Assembly: GCA_964476595.1 (NCBI GenBank)
Contig: CAYZCL010000153.1
Location: forward strand, 1-37,150
DNA: 37,150 nucleotides
Direction: 5' to 3'
Source of the DNA: JALSRD01 sp964476595
GTDB taxonomy: Bacteria > Desulfobacterota > Desulfobacteria > Desulfobacterales > JALSRD01
How positions within the stretch are numbered: the first letter of the stretch is position 1; each line of letters opens with the position of its first letter. The notes below the pieces were generated by a model. The model did no database searches. It was not told the origin of the DNA and saw only the letters and a program-made list of their open reading frames with translations. Below, piece after piece: positions 8,722 through 21,239 of the stretch. The translations under genes and the position numbers were made by a program.

Positions 8722-9339
8722 CTATTTCTCCAGGACGAACTGCGCCCGCCGGTTCTTGGCCCAGGCGGCTTCGTCGTGGCCCGGATCGGCCGGGCGCTCC
8801 TCGCCGTAGCTGATGGTGGTGATGCGGTCCGGGGAAATCCCCAGCTCCACCAGGAAACTCTTGGCGGCTTCAGCACGGCGGTCGCCCAGGGCCAGGTTGT
8901 ACTCCACCGTTCCGCGTTCGTCGGTGTGTCCCTCGATGATGACCCTGGCACCGGGATGCGCCCGCAGCCAGTCTGCCTTTCGCTTGAGAACTTCCTGTGC
9001 CTTGGGAAGCAGCTGGGCGCTGTCGAAATCGAAATAGATGTCCTCGCTGATGAAGGCGTTGAGCGCCTGATCCTCGGCGACGCCCATACTTTCCTGGGCC
9101 CCCTCTTTCTGGAGCTGGTTGACTTGGCCCCCGGTCAGGCCCTCTTCCTGGATGCCGCTCTGTCCACCCGCGGCCTGGCTGCCCTGCTGGCCGGCGACGC
9201 CCTGGGCGGCGGTTCCGGTCTCATAGGCCGGCGGCTTGGGCCCGCCGCAGGCCGTCAGCAGCAGAAGCGCGCCGATCAATCCGCCCAACAGCAAGCTGCG
9301 AAGGTTGGTCCCCCCTGCATGACGCTGCGAATCCATCAT
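8722..9339 (-). CDS. pal: Peptidoglycan-associated lipoprotein (Pal/OmpA family)
   Basis: Outer-membrane lipoprotein that anchors the outer membrane to peptidoglycan as part of the Tol-Pal system. The 205-residue product has a lipoprotein signal with lipobox LLTAC (lipidated Cys31), then a Gly/Gln-rich linker (about 32-95), then an OmpA-C domain beginning IYFDFDSAQLLPKAQEVL. The peptidoglycan-binding core IIEGHTDERGTVEYNLALG is intact, including the Asp and Arg that hold diaminopimelate, and the end RRAQFVLEK is typical. Start: adjacent ATGs at 9339 and 9336 both follow GGGGGA; the second has the better spacing. No tolQRAB or ybgF lies next to it. Upstream is an AT-rich control region; downstream is the strong terminator. 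Confidence 0.9.
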   Translation of the reverse strand: MMDSQRHAGGTNLRSLLLGGLIGALLLLTACGGPKPPAYETGTAAQGVAGQQGSQAAGGQSGIQEEGLTGGQVNQLQKEGAQESMGVAEDQALNAFISEDIYFDFDSAQLLPKAQEVLKRKADWLRAHPGARVIIEGHTDERGTVEYNLALGDRRAEAAKSFLVELGISPDRITTISYGEERPADPGHDEAAWAKNRRAQFVLEK

Positions 9340-9452
9340 GGCTTCCCCCTTTTTTTGCAATATGGGTTTCAAAGACGTGAGCGGCGCCCGGCGGCCACGC
9401 CCCGCCGTTTTCCGCCCTGCTTCATACCACCAACGGGCGGGGAAATAAACCT

Positions 9453-9698
9453 TTAAAAGCGACCACCGCCGATTGCCGCATCTGCGGCAGAACCGGGGCG
9501 ATCCGTTTCCCGGTCTTGTGACGGGCAATCGTCATATTTTGGGCACGGATTGACAATTTTCGTCAAAATTTTGACACTTTCGGCTACATGTTCTTGACGA
9601 GCATTTTGTAACATATTATTTTTATGAGTGTTTTTAATTTTTTCAATAACTGGCACGTGGGTTGCATTAATCCCATAGACAGTTCAACCTTTTTTCAT
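9453..9698 (-). pseudogene. SD-led 82-codon frame interrupted by one TGA (small-protein relic or leader peptide)
   Basis: On the minus strand AAGGAGGAGGTA is followed by ATG AAA AAA GGT TGA. After this four-codon peptide the same frame stays open for 76 more codons to a TAA ending at 9453. Its first ~50 codons are AT-rich and rich in Lys, Asn and Ile (for example HVPVIEKIKNTHKNNMLQNA), unlike the GC-rich codon use of every neighbour; the last ~20 codons are GC-rich and look like chance. A GTG at 9656 could restart but has no ribosome site. Alternatives: a gene killed by a TGG-to-TGA change, a regulatory micro-ORF ahead of pal, or an AT-rich promoter region open by chance. I do not recognise the sequence. 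The remaining bases to the pal start (9340-9452) show nothing clear. Confidence 0.3.
9550..9598. promoter_or_regulatory. Array of TTGAC/GTCAA half-sites with a 14-base perfect palindrome
   Basis: TTGAC occurs at 9550, 9571 and 9594, roughly two helical turns apart, and GTCAA at 9562. GTCAAAATTTTGAC (9562-9575) is a perfect 14-base palindrome, and TTGAC-N7-GTCAA (9550-9566) is a second inverted pair. The block lies in the AT-rich region about 210-260 bases upstream of pal. The half-site resembles those of CRP/FNR-family regulators of sulfate reducers (HcpR type, from memory), but the spacing differs, so the regulator is open. Confidence 0.35.
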
Positions 9699-9718
9699 TA
9701 CCTCCTCCTTTTTTCCGG

Positions 9719-9739
9719 GGCGGCTCATAGGGAGCCGCC
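9719..9739. other. Perfect hairpin immediately after uvrA
   Basis: GGCGGCTC-ATAGG-GAGCCGCC, an 8-base perfect stem starting two bases past the uvrA stop codon. In the uvrA transcript it is followed by an A-rich run rather than U, so it would end or stabilise the message only without a classical U-tract. In the opposite direction it is followed by TTCAACTTTTT. Confidence 0.45.
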
Positions 9740-9740
9740 T

Positions 9741-15110
<5,370 letters not shown>

Positions 15111-15195
15111 GGGGGTGTCGGGGACTCCTTTCCGTATCTTGCGACCGTGCTGTGTCCGGCGGTGATGCGGGTGCCGCACGCCTTTCAGGGCAGCC

Positions 15196-15224
15196 AACCT
15201 ACCCCACAATCCGCGGTCGGTCAA
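15196..15224 (-). promoter_or_regulatory. Candidate uvrA promoter
   Basis: Minus-strand TTGACC (15219-15224), 17-base spacer, TAGGTT (15196-15201). The -35 matches five of six positions, the -10 only three. The predicted start lies about 80 bases before the uvrA ATG. No recognisable LexA box accompanies it. Confidence 0.35.
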
Positions 15225-15260
15225 CACACACCTGCCGGTTCCCGCCGCAGCAAGAGGTGC

Positions 15261-15289
15261 TTGACGAACTTCCATCGCTTATATATCCT
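15261..15289 (+). promoter_or_regulatory. Candidate pepN promoter
   Basis: TTGACG (15261-15266), 17-base spacer, TATCCT (15284-15289) embedded in the AT-rich TTATATATCC. The predicted transcript starts about 42 bases before the pepN ATG. The -35 matches five of six positions and the -10 four of six. Confidence 0.5.
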
Positions 15290-15337
15290 GCCGCAAGCCC
15301 GATTTCCGATGCTGACCTCAATTGCCGGTGGACCGCC

Positions 15338-17836
15338 ATGAACCAGCCTGAGCCTGAAAACTACGTCCTCACCCTGGCGCCGGATCTGGAACGCTTCCGT
15401 TTTGCGGGCCGTGCCGACATCCTCATGCGCTGCACCTCCCCGGTGACCCGGATCCGCCTGAACGCCCTGGACCTGGACATCCACCGCTGCCACCTGCTCG
15501 TCGACGACCAGGCCCGGGCCTGCTCCTTCGCCTGCGATCCGGCCGACGAAGCCCTCGACATTCAACTGCCGCACGCCTGCCGCGGCGGTTTTCGCCTGCG
15601 CATCGCCTACGAAGGCGAGATCAACGACAAAATGGCCGGCTTCTACCGCAGCGCCTGCACCGCCCACGGGCGGCCGTCGCATATCGCCGTCACACAGTTC
15701 CAGGAGAGCGACGCCCGACGGGCATTCCCCTGTTTCGACCGTCCCGACCGCAAGGCCACCTTCGACGTGCGCATGGTCATCGACCGGCATCTCACGGCAG
15801 TTTCCAACATGGACGTACGGCGGACCCGGGACCTGGAAAACGGCAAGAAGGAAGTAGTTTTCGCCCGCACCCCCCGGATGTCCACCTACCTGGTTTTTTT
15901 CGCCGTGGGCGACTTCGAAACCACCCTTGACGGCCAGGACCCGCGGATCCGCGTGGTCACCATGCCCGGGGCCGGGCGGTACGCCGGCACCGCGCTGGAA
16001 TACGCCCGCCGCTCCCTGGACTACTGCGAGAAGTTCTTCGGGATCGATTACCCGCTTCCCAAAATGGACCTGCTGGCGATCCCGGACTTCGCTTACGGGG
16101 CCATGGAGAACTGGGGGGCCATCACTTTCCGCGAAAACCTGCTGCTGGACGATCCCGACACCACCTCGCGCAGCGCCCGGGAGCGTATCTTCGAAGTCAC
16201 CGCCCACGAAATCGTCCACCAGTGGTTCGGCAACCTGGTGACCCCGTCGGAGTGGAAATACCTGTGGCTCAACGAGAGTTTCGCCACTTTTTTCGGCTAC
16301 GCTGTGGTGAAGGACAGCTTCCCCGAATGGCTCATCGGGGAACGCTTCATCCAGGACCAGACGGCGCCCGCCATGGCCCGCGACAGTCTGCACGAGACCT
16401 TGGCCATCGAGATTCCCGGAGGTGAACACGTGGTCATCAACACGGCCACGGCGCCTATCATCTACAGCAAGGGCGCCGGCATCCTCAACCAGATGAAGAG
16501 TTACATCGGAACCGGAAACTTCCGCAAAGGGCTGCATCACTACCTGCGCTCCCACGCTTACGCCAACACCGCCAGCCACCACCTGTGGGAGGCGCTGGAG
16601 GCCGTTTCGGGCCGGCCGGTGTCGGCCATGATGCAAAGCTGGGTACGGCAGCCCGGCTATCCCCTGCTGACGGCGCGGCGCCGCGGCAACCTTCTGGAGA
16701 TCACCCAGCAGCGTTTCACCTACCTGCCGGGCGCCCCCCATCAGACCTGGCCCGTCCCGCTGCGGATCTCCCTTTTCGACGCCGTCGGCGGCAAGCGCCA
16801 TCGATCCCTGCTGATGACTGAAGCGCACATCACGATGCCTCTGGACAGCGACATCCACGCCTACAAACTCAACAGCGGTCAGACCGGTTTCTACCGCAGC
16901 GCCTATCCGGACACGGCAAACCGTCGTCGCCTGGGGGACCTGGCCGCCGAGGGCCGCCTGGACAGCCGGGATCGCTGGGGCCTGGAAAACGATCTCTACG
17001 CCCTGGTCAAACGCGGCGACCACACGCTGGGGCAATACCTCGACTTCCTGGGCTGCTTCGAATCGGAAAGCGCCTACCTTCCCCTGTCCAGTATTGCCGC
17101 AAACCTGTCGGAAGCCGCGCTCCTGCTGGAGGAACCCGCGCGGGAGCGGATCCGATCCGTGGGGCGCCCGCTGCTGGAGGGGGTTCTGAAGCGCATCGGC
17201 GTGGTGCCGTCGCGCGGGGAGGCCCACGGGGCCGCGCTGCTGCGCGACCAGATCCTTTGGCCGACCCTGCTGCTGGGATCGGTGGACACCGGCCGGGAAC
17301 TGGCCGGGCTCTACCGTCAGATGGCCGACGGGGGGTGCATCTCGCCGGACATCATGAAAAGCGTGCTGCAGGCCGCCGCCCTGCAGGGCGACCGCCGCAC
17401 CCTGGACGGGTTCATCCGCCGCCTGGAAACCAGCGGCAGCGAGCATGAGCGGCTCAATATCCTTACGGCCATGGGGAGCTTTTCCGACCCGGACTGCCTT
17501 GCGGCCGTGCGCGAATACACCCTGCGGCAGGTCCCGGCACGCAACAAATTCATCCCGGTGGTCTCCATGGCCGCCAACCCCGCTGCGGTTGGGGATCTCT
17601 GGCCGTGGTTCATTTCCAGCCTTGAGGATTTCGAGGCTTTCCACCCGCTGCTTTTCGAACGCGTGATCACCGCCATCGTGCCCGTGGCGGGACTTCCGCA
17701 CCGCCGGGAAGTCCGGGATTTTTTCGAGCGCTACCTGCAGACGCACACGGCCTGTGCCGACGCCATCCGGCTTTCCCTGGAAAGACTGGAGGTCAACCGG
17801 GCGTTTCGGGACCGCTGCGGCCGCGAAAACCCTTGA
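15338..17836 (+). CDS. pepN: M1-family zinc aminopeptidase (PepN/ERAP type)
   Basis: Cytoplasmic metallopeptidase that removes N-terminal residues from peptides. The 832-residue product has the M1 layout: N-terminal beta domain (1-200), catalytic domain with the substrate-anchoring GAMENWGAITFREN (254-267) and the zinc site HEIVHQWFGN (290-299) whose third ligand is Glu313 in LWLNESFATFFGY, then an ERAP1-like helical C-terminal domain. The HExxH-x18-E spacing is exact. There is no signal peptide. The ATG at 15338 follows GGTGGA by five bases; the frame is open 62 codons further upstream, but that part overlaps the promoter and lacks family character. It is divergent from uvrA and followed 98 bases later by the CooT-family gene. 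Confidence 0.93.
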   Translation: MNQPEPENYVLTLAPDLERFRFAGRADILMRCTSPVTRIRLNALDLDIHRCHLLVDDQARACSFACDPADEALDIQLPHACRGGFRLRIAYEGEINDKMAGFYRSACTAHGRPSHIAVTQFQESDARRAFPCFDRPDRKATFDVRMVIDRHLTAVSNMDVRRTRDLENGKKEVVFARTPRMSTYLVFFAVGDFETTLDGQDPRIRVVTMPGAGRYAGTALEYARRSLDYCEKFFGIDYPLPKMDLLAIPDFAYGAMENWGAITFRENLLLDDPDTTSRSARERIFEVTAHEIVHQWFGNLVTPSEWKYLWLNESFATFFGYAVVKDSFPEWLIGERFIQDQTAPAMARDSLHETLAIEIPGGEHVVINTATAPIIYSKGAGILNQMKSYIGTGNFRKGLHHYLRSHAYANTASHHLWEALEAVSGRPVSAMMQSWVRQPGYPLLTARRRGNLLEITQQRFTYLPGAPHQTWPVPLRISLFDAVGGKRHRSLLMTEAHITMPLDSDIHAYKLNSGQTGFYRSAYPDTANRRRLGDLAAEGRLDSRDRWGLENDLYALVKRGDHTLGQYLDFLGCFESESAYLPLSSIAANLSEAALLLEEPARERIRSVGRPLLEGVLKRIGVVPSRGEAHGAALLRDQILWPTLLLGSVDTGRELAGLYRQMADGGCISPDIMKSVLQAAALQGDRRTLDGFIRRLETSGSEHERLNILTAMGSFSDPDCLAAVREYTLRQVPARNKFIPVVSMAANPAAVGDLWPWFISSLEDFEAFHPLLFERVITAIVPVAGLPHRREVRDFFERYLQTHTACADAIRLSLERLEVNRAFRDRCGRENP

Positions 17837-17860
17837 ACTTGTGCGCAGCGTGCCTATTAT
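17833..17860 (+). promoter_or_regulatory. Candidate promoter for the CooT-family gene
   Basis: TTGAAC (17833-17838), 16-base spacer, TATTAT (17855-17860). The -10 matches five of six positions. The -35 overlaps the pepN stop codon. Predicted transcription would begin about 70 bases before the ATG, so this small gene need not depend on pepN. Confidence 0.5.
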
Positions 17861-17934
17861 TCGCCTGGTGGAGGCAAGGGCCCGATCTCGATACCCCGCC
17901 GGCGCTCAACGCGGCGCGGAGAAAGGAAGCGCAG

Positions 17935-18126
17935 ATGTGTGAACAGAACGTCTATCTGATGAACGGTGAAGATGAAGAGTTGATCATGGAGGCCGCCGAC
18001 ACGGTCAAACCCGAGGGTGATGCGCTGCTGCTGACCAACATTTTCGGCGAGCAGAAGCGCGTCAAGGCGAGAATCTACGCGCTTTACCTCAATGACAGCA
18101 AGGTGATCCTGCAAAAAACGGGCTGA
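17935..18126 (+). CDS. cooT: CooT-family nickel-binding protein
   Basis: A 63-residue cytoplasmic protein of the CooT family. In Rhodospirillum rubrum CooT is a dimeric Ni(II)-binding accessory factor for carbon monoxide dehydrogenase, using the N-terminal Cys2. Here the start is MCEQNVYLMNGEDEELIME, with Cys2 in place; VKPEGDALLLTNIFGEQKRV (positions about 28-47) and ALYLNDSKVILQK at the end match the family beta-barrel pattern. AAAGGA sits seven bases before the ATG. No cooS, cooC or cooJ lies nearby, so the client enzyme is elsewhere or the protein serves another nickel enzyme such as a hydrogenase. It converges on the minus-strand lipoprotein gene with only 26 bases between the stops. Confidence 0.85.
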   Translation: MCEQNVYLMNGEDEELIMEAADTVKPEGDALLLTNIFGEQKRVKARIYALYLNDSKVILQKTG

Positions 18127-18152
18127 GCGGTTCCAGGCGGCGAGGCGCGGGT

Positions 18153-18686
18153 TTACCGGTTGGAACGAATGCGCACGGAAAGCGTTTCAGTAACGGTTTT
18201 TGCGCCGATTTTCAGCACCAGGCGAATGCCGTTTTCGCCGGGCGGGATCACGCCCTTTGAAAATCCGCTGTCAGCGGCCTTGACACCGGACTCGCGATAG
18301 GGCGCCATGGCCACCAGCTGAATGGGCCAGATCTCTTTCTCCAGCCGCTCGGCCGGAGGGATGGTGTCGGGGGGCAGAGCGCCACGAATCGCGTCGGGCG
18401 TCAGCCCTGCAAACATGAAACGCCCCCTGGGTTTCCCATCGTGCAGGTAGCGGCTGGCCTGCCAGTTCACCGTCAGTGTTTTGCCGCCCGTATTGGTGAT
18501 GTCGACGATGAAAGCGGCGTAGAAGTCCTTTCCCGCCTTGACGGGCCGAAACTCGATCCGGTAATCGGGCCGGATAACGCCCTGGGCCGCCGGTTGGGCC
18601 GTCCACGCCGGCGGTCTGGTTGCAGACCCACATCCCGCCAGGACGGCGGTCGCCGCCAACCAGAGAATCATCGCTGTTTTCTTCAA
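18153..18686 (-). CDS. Lipoprotein of unknown function, TTG start
   Basis: A 177-residue exported lipoprotein. The signal peptide runs (M)KKTAMILWLAATAVLAGC with lipobox VLAGC and lipidated Cys19. The mature part is a single beta-rich domain (for example FIVDITNTGGKTLTVNWQAS near residue 55 and GVIPPGENGIRLVLKIG near 145) with no cysteine and no catalytic motif I recognise; the pattern resembles the immunoglobulin-like folds of periplasmic accessory lipoproteins. The start is a TTG at 18686 because AAAGGAGG lies exactly six bases upstream; a GTG two codons earlier abuts the ribosome site and is less likely. The frame stays open upstream into the LysM segment of the transglycosylase, so read-through fusion is formally possible. 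It is the last gene of the efflux operon. Confidence 0.65.
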   Translation of the reverse strand: MKKTAMILWLAATAVLAGCGSATRPPAWTAQPAAQGVIRPDYRIEFRPVKAGKDFYAAFIVDITNTGGKTLTVNWQASRYLHDGKPRGRFMFAGLTPDAIRGALPPDTIPPAERLEKEIWPIQLVAMAPYRESGVKAADSGFSKGVIPPGENGIRLVLKIGAKTVTETLSVRIRSNR

Positions 18687-18719
18687 GTTCACCCTCCTTT
18701 CGCGGCGCCCCCAGCGGAT

Positions 18720-18881
18720 CACCCACAACCGTTTCCCCGGTTTGATTCCCTCCCTGGAGGAGAGCAGGCTCAACCTTTGCAATTCATCCACGTTCAGCCC
18801 GTAGTGCCGAGCGATCCCGTAAGGCGTATCCTCCTTGGAAACGGTGGGGTGGCGAACGGCCTTTCTGCGCACGGCTTTGGG
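18720..18881 (-). other. LysM domain in the -1 frame, behind a slippery heptamer
   Basis: From about 18845 to 18720 the frame -1 relative to the transglycosylase encodes a good LysM peptidoglycan-binding domain (TPYGIARHYGLNVDELQRLS then SREGIKPGKRLWV). The frame is closed just upstream by a TAG at 18893-18891. Between that TAG and the domain, at 18881-18875, lies C CCA AAG in exactly the X_XXY_YYZ phase of the transglycosylase frame, with AGGG seven bases before it. A -1 slip there joins SLT and LysM. No stop occurs in the LysM frame before the lipoprotein gene ends at 18153. An ordinary one-base deletion or assembly error would look the same. Confidence 0.6.
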
Positions 18882-20476
18882 GTGTGCGCCCTAGTGCAGG
18901 TAGCGGCCTTGAGCGACGTCTTGGCGGTACCTGTTGCGCCGCCGGCCGCTTTCCCGGAAGCCTTCCCCGCGGGCCCCACGCTCTTTAGGACTTTTCCGGA
19001 CTTTTCGGATTCTTTCTGAAGGTTGAGGTCCTCGGCCAGGCGGTAAGCCACGTAGTATTTGTTGATGCTGGCAACGTAGTCCACCGGTTCGCGGCCAATG
19101 AAGCGGGCCGCCACGTTTTCGACGTTGTAGAACCACTTGTTGGGGTCGACGCCCATCCTGGCGGCCTTGCCGCGCAGTTTGGCGATCCGTGTGGGTCCTG
19201 CGTTATAGGCTGCCCACGAGAAGTAAACCTTATCCACCGGTGATATCCCGGGATCGTTGAAATAGGTCTTGCGCAGGTATGCCAGGTACTTGACCCCGGC
19301 GTGGATGTTGTTTTCCAGCCGGTGGATATTGCGGATGCCCACCGACTTGTCGGCCGCCGTCTGGGGCCGGATCTGCATGATGCCCACCGCGCCGGCGGAA
19401 CTTTTCTTCTTCTGGTTGAGGCCGGACTCCTGGTAGGCCTGGGCGGCCAGCGCTAGGTAGTCGAATCCGTACTTATCGCCGTACTTTCGGAACAGTCCCA
19501 TGAAACGCGCCAGCTTGCGCCGTTCGCTGCGGGTCAGGGGATTCTTGATCCACTTCGAATTGCGGTAGTAGCGCTTGAAGAGCATATTGCCGATGAGTGT
19601 GCCACTTCTGTTTTTGCGGATGTAGGCATTCAGGCTCTCCCTCAATTTGGGATTACTTTTACGCACGGCCCAGGCTATTTTCCCTCCCCTGTTGAGTACC
19701 AAGTCTTTGCGGATCACGATATGCGGCAGTACCTCGGCCCAGGCCTGGGCGATGTGACTGTCGGCCACGCTGATCTTGACCACCCCGGCGTTGACCATTT
19801 CCAGGATGTCCTCGGTGGCCAGGTTCGTGTACCCCTCCTTGATGCGGATGGGCCTGCGCCCGTTTCGTTTGAACCTGCGGTTGAGTTCCCGCAGGTGCCG
19901 CACATAGCTGGATCCCTTGCGCACGTAAACCATATGCCCGGCCAGGTCCTCCAGGCGCCGAATGTCCTTCACCCCGCAGTTGAGCACCACCACCTCGCTG
20001 ACATCGGAAATATAGGGTGTGGTGAAGCTGACCCTGCGCTTTCGCTCCGGAGTGATGGTCAATCCGGCGGCGGCGATGTCCCCGCGTCCGGCGGCCAGGT
20101 CCGACAGCAGCCTGCTGAAAGGGGTGGGTATGAAAATCAGGTGGACCCGCCGGGCTCCCTTGCGCCGGGATTTGTTGAGATACTTCTCGTAGCCCGTCAG
20201 TAACTCGTACTCAAAGCCGGCCGGCTGCTGCATCACGAAAAAAAAATTGGTTTTCGAGTAACTGGTGAGCACCCGGATGGTGCCGCGCAGCATCAGTCTG
20301 GGCAGATCACCCTTGTAGGGCTGGTCCACCCGCACCAACAGCGCGCGGGCCGGCTCTTTATCCGGCGTTTCGTCGGCAGCGACGCCTGTGGACGGCTCTC
20401 CGGCAACCCATACCAGTACGAGAACCAGCATCGCCAGGGCGGGGCATTGTATCCGGCGCTCACCCATGGGCTTCAT
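18794..20476 (-). CDS. mltF: Membrane-bound lytic murein transglycosylase, MltF type
   Basis: Cleaves the MurNAc-GlcNAc bond of peptidoglycan with anhydro product. The 560-residue frame has an N-terminal membrane or signal helix (about 11-26), an SBP_bac_3 binding domain (about 62-305, with RGDIAAAGLTITPERKRRVS and FTTPYISDVSEVV) and an SLT domain (about 330-480) with catalytic Glu350 in AAQAYQESGLN, then AGAVGIMQIRP and SWAAYNAGPTRI. The binding-plus-SLT order is that of MltF, whose first domain controls the second in response to muropeptides. The last ~40 residues are low-quality sequence because the LysM domain expected there lies in the -1 frame. The ATG at 20476 has GGAG seven bases upstream and overlaps the ion-channel gene by 17 bases, indicating coupled translation. 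Confidence 0.88.
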   Translation of the reverse strand: MKPMGERRIQCPALAMLVLVLVWVAGEPSTGVAADETPDKEPARALLVRVDQPYKGDLPRLMLRGTIRVLTSYSKTNFFFVMQQPAGFEYELLTGYEKYLNKSRRKGARRVHLIFIPTPFSRLLSDLAAGRGDIAAAGLTITPERKRRVSFTTPYISDVSEVVVLNCGVKDIRRLEDLAGHMVYVRKGSSYVRHLRELNRRFKRNGRRPIRIKEGYTNLATEDILEMVNAGVVKISVADSHIAQAWAEVLPHIVIRKDLVLNRGGKIAWAVRKSNPKLRESLNAYIRKNRSGTLIGNMLFKRYYRNSKWIKNPLTRSERRKLARFMGLFRKYGDKYGFDYLALAAQAYQESGLNQKKKSSAGAVGIMQIRPQTAADKSVGIRNIHRLENNIHAGVKYLAYLRKTYFNDPGISPVDKVYFSWAAYNAGPTRIAKLRGKAARMGVDPNKWFYNVENVAARFIGREPVDYVASINKYYVAYRLAEDLNLQKESEKSGKVLKSVGPAGKASGKAAGGATGTAKTSLKAATCTRAHTPKPCAERPFATPPFPRRIRLTGSLGTTG

Positions 20477-21185
20477 CCCGCATCTCCGGCGGCGCGGGGT
20501 CCCCGGAAGGTCTCCCGTCGCTTTCCGAGATGTATCTTCCCACCAACCATGCGATCAGCACTGTGATGTACATCTGCCCGAAAATGGCCTCCAGAATGAC
20601 GAATGCCGAGGCCACATCCGTATGCGGGGCAATGTCGCCATAGCCCAGGGTGGTGAGTGTGACGAAGCTGAAGTAGAGCATGCGATAAGCGGCCGCCCTC
20701 ACGTCGATGCCCCCGAGGTTGAATGAGTCTGGGTGCACTATTTCCAGCATGCTGTAAATGCCGGACCACAACACGCCCGCGACCAGGTAGACCACGATGG
20801 CGGCGAAAATGGTGTTGGCGGTGATTTTCTTGGTCCTGATGAGATTGATGGTGGTTCGCAGGCCGACAAAGAGCAAAAACAGAACCCCGTTCGCCTGGGA
20901 TATGAGGTAGGCGGCCCTGCCGGGAAAGATGTATTCGACCCAGATGGCCGGAACCGTCACCACGAAAAACACCGTACTGATCATGTAATGCCACCGCTTG
21001 ACGCTGGCGGAATAGATCGAAACCGCGAAAATCAACGTCATGAACAGGTCGAAGAGCAGGCGCAGGTTGAAAACCGGCGCCAGCACGGGGGCGGCCACCA
21101 GCAGGAAAAGGAATGCGATCAGCAAAAAAAGGGAACGGTTGCGTCTGGCTGTAGCCTCCCAATTGGATAAGGTCGTTTTCAGCAT
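20460..21185 (-). CDS. Two-pore-helix potassium-channel-type membrane protein
   Basis: A 241-residue inner-membrane protein with hydrophobic segments near residues 19-38, 42-60, 68-88, 95-113, 125-147 and 193-217. The last two flank a pore loop with the selectivity filter TLTTLGYGD (176-184), the potassium-channel signature (Ion_trans_2 family). There is no RCK/TrkA-N domain and no regularly charged S4 helix, so it is neither a typical Kch nor a classical voltage-gated channel. The ATG at 21185 starts the hydrophobic frame; only a weak AGGA lies 13 bases upstream. It sits 54 bases after the TolC fusion gene and overlaps mltF, so it is part of the efflux operon. Why an efflux operon should carry a channel is unknown; ion balance during pumping is one guess. 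Confidence 0.85.
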   Translation of the reverse strand: MLKTTLSNWEATARRNRSLFLLIAFLFLLVAAPVLAPVFNLRLLFDLFMTLIFAVSIYSASVKRWHYMISTVFFVVTVPAIWVEYIFPGRAAYLISQANGVLFLLFVGLRTTINLIRTKKITANTIFAAIVVYLVAGVLWSGIYSMLEIVHPDSFNLGGIDVRAAAYRMLYFSFVTLTTLGYGDIAPHTDVASAFVILEAIFGQMYITVLIAWLVGRYISESDGRPSGDPAPPEMRDEAHG

Positions 21186-21239
21186 GAAAAATCTGCATTC
21201 CTGGGGAAAACGGACAATGTCACCACCTGCTCCGTGGGG

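Noticed and set aside
9684..9698. TGA at codon 5 as a selenocysteine codon
   Set aside because: No convincing SECIS-like hairpin directly follows the TGA, the sequence around it is AT-rich, and no redox motif is present.
20473..21198. A second 241-codon minus-strand frame overlapping the channel gene
   Set aside because: It has an AGGA near its ATG but encodes Arg/His/Gln-rich sequence; the alternative frame has six hydrophobic helices and a perfect channel filter.
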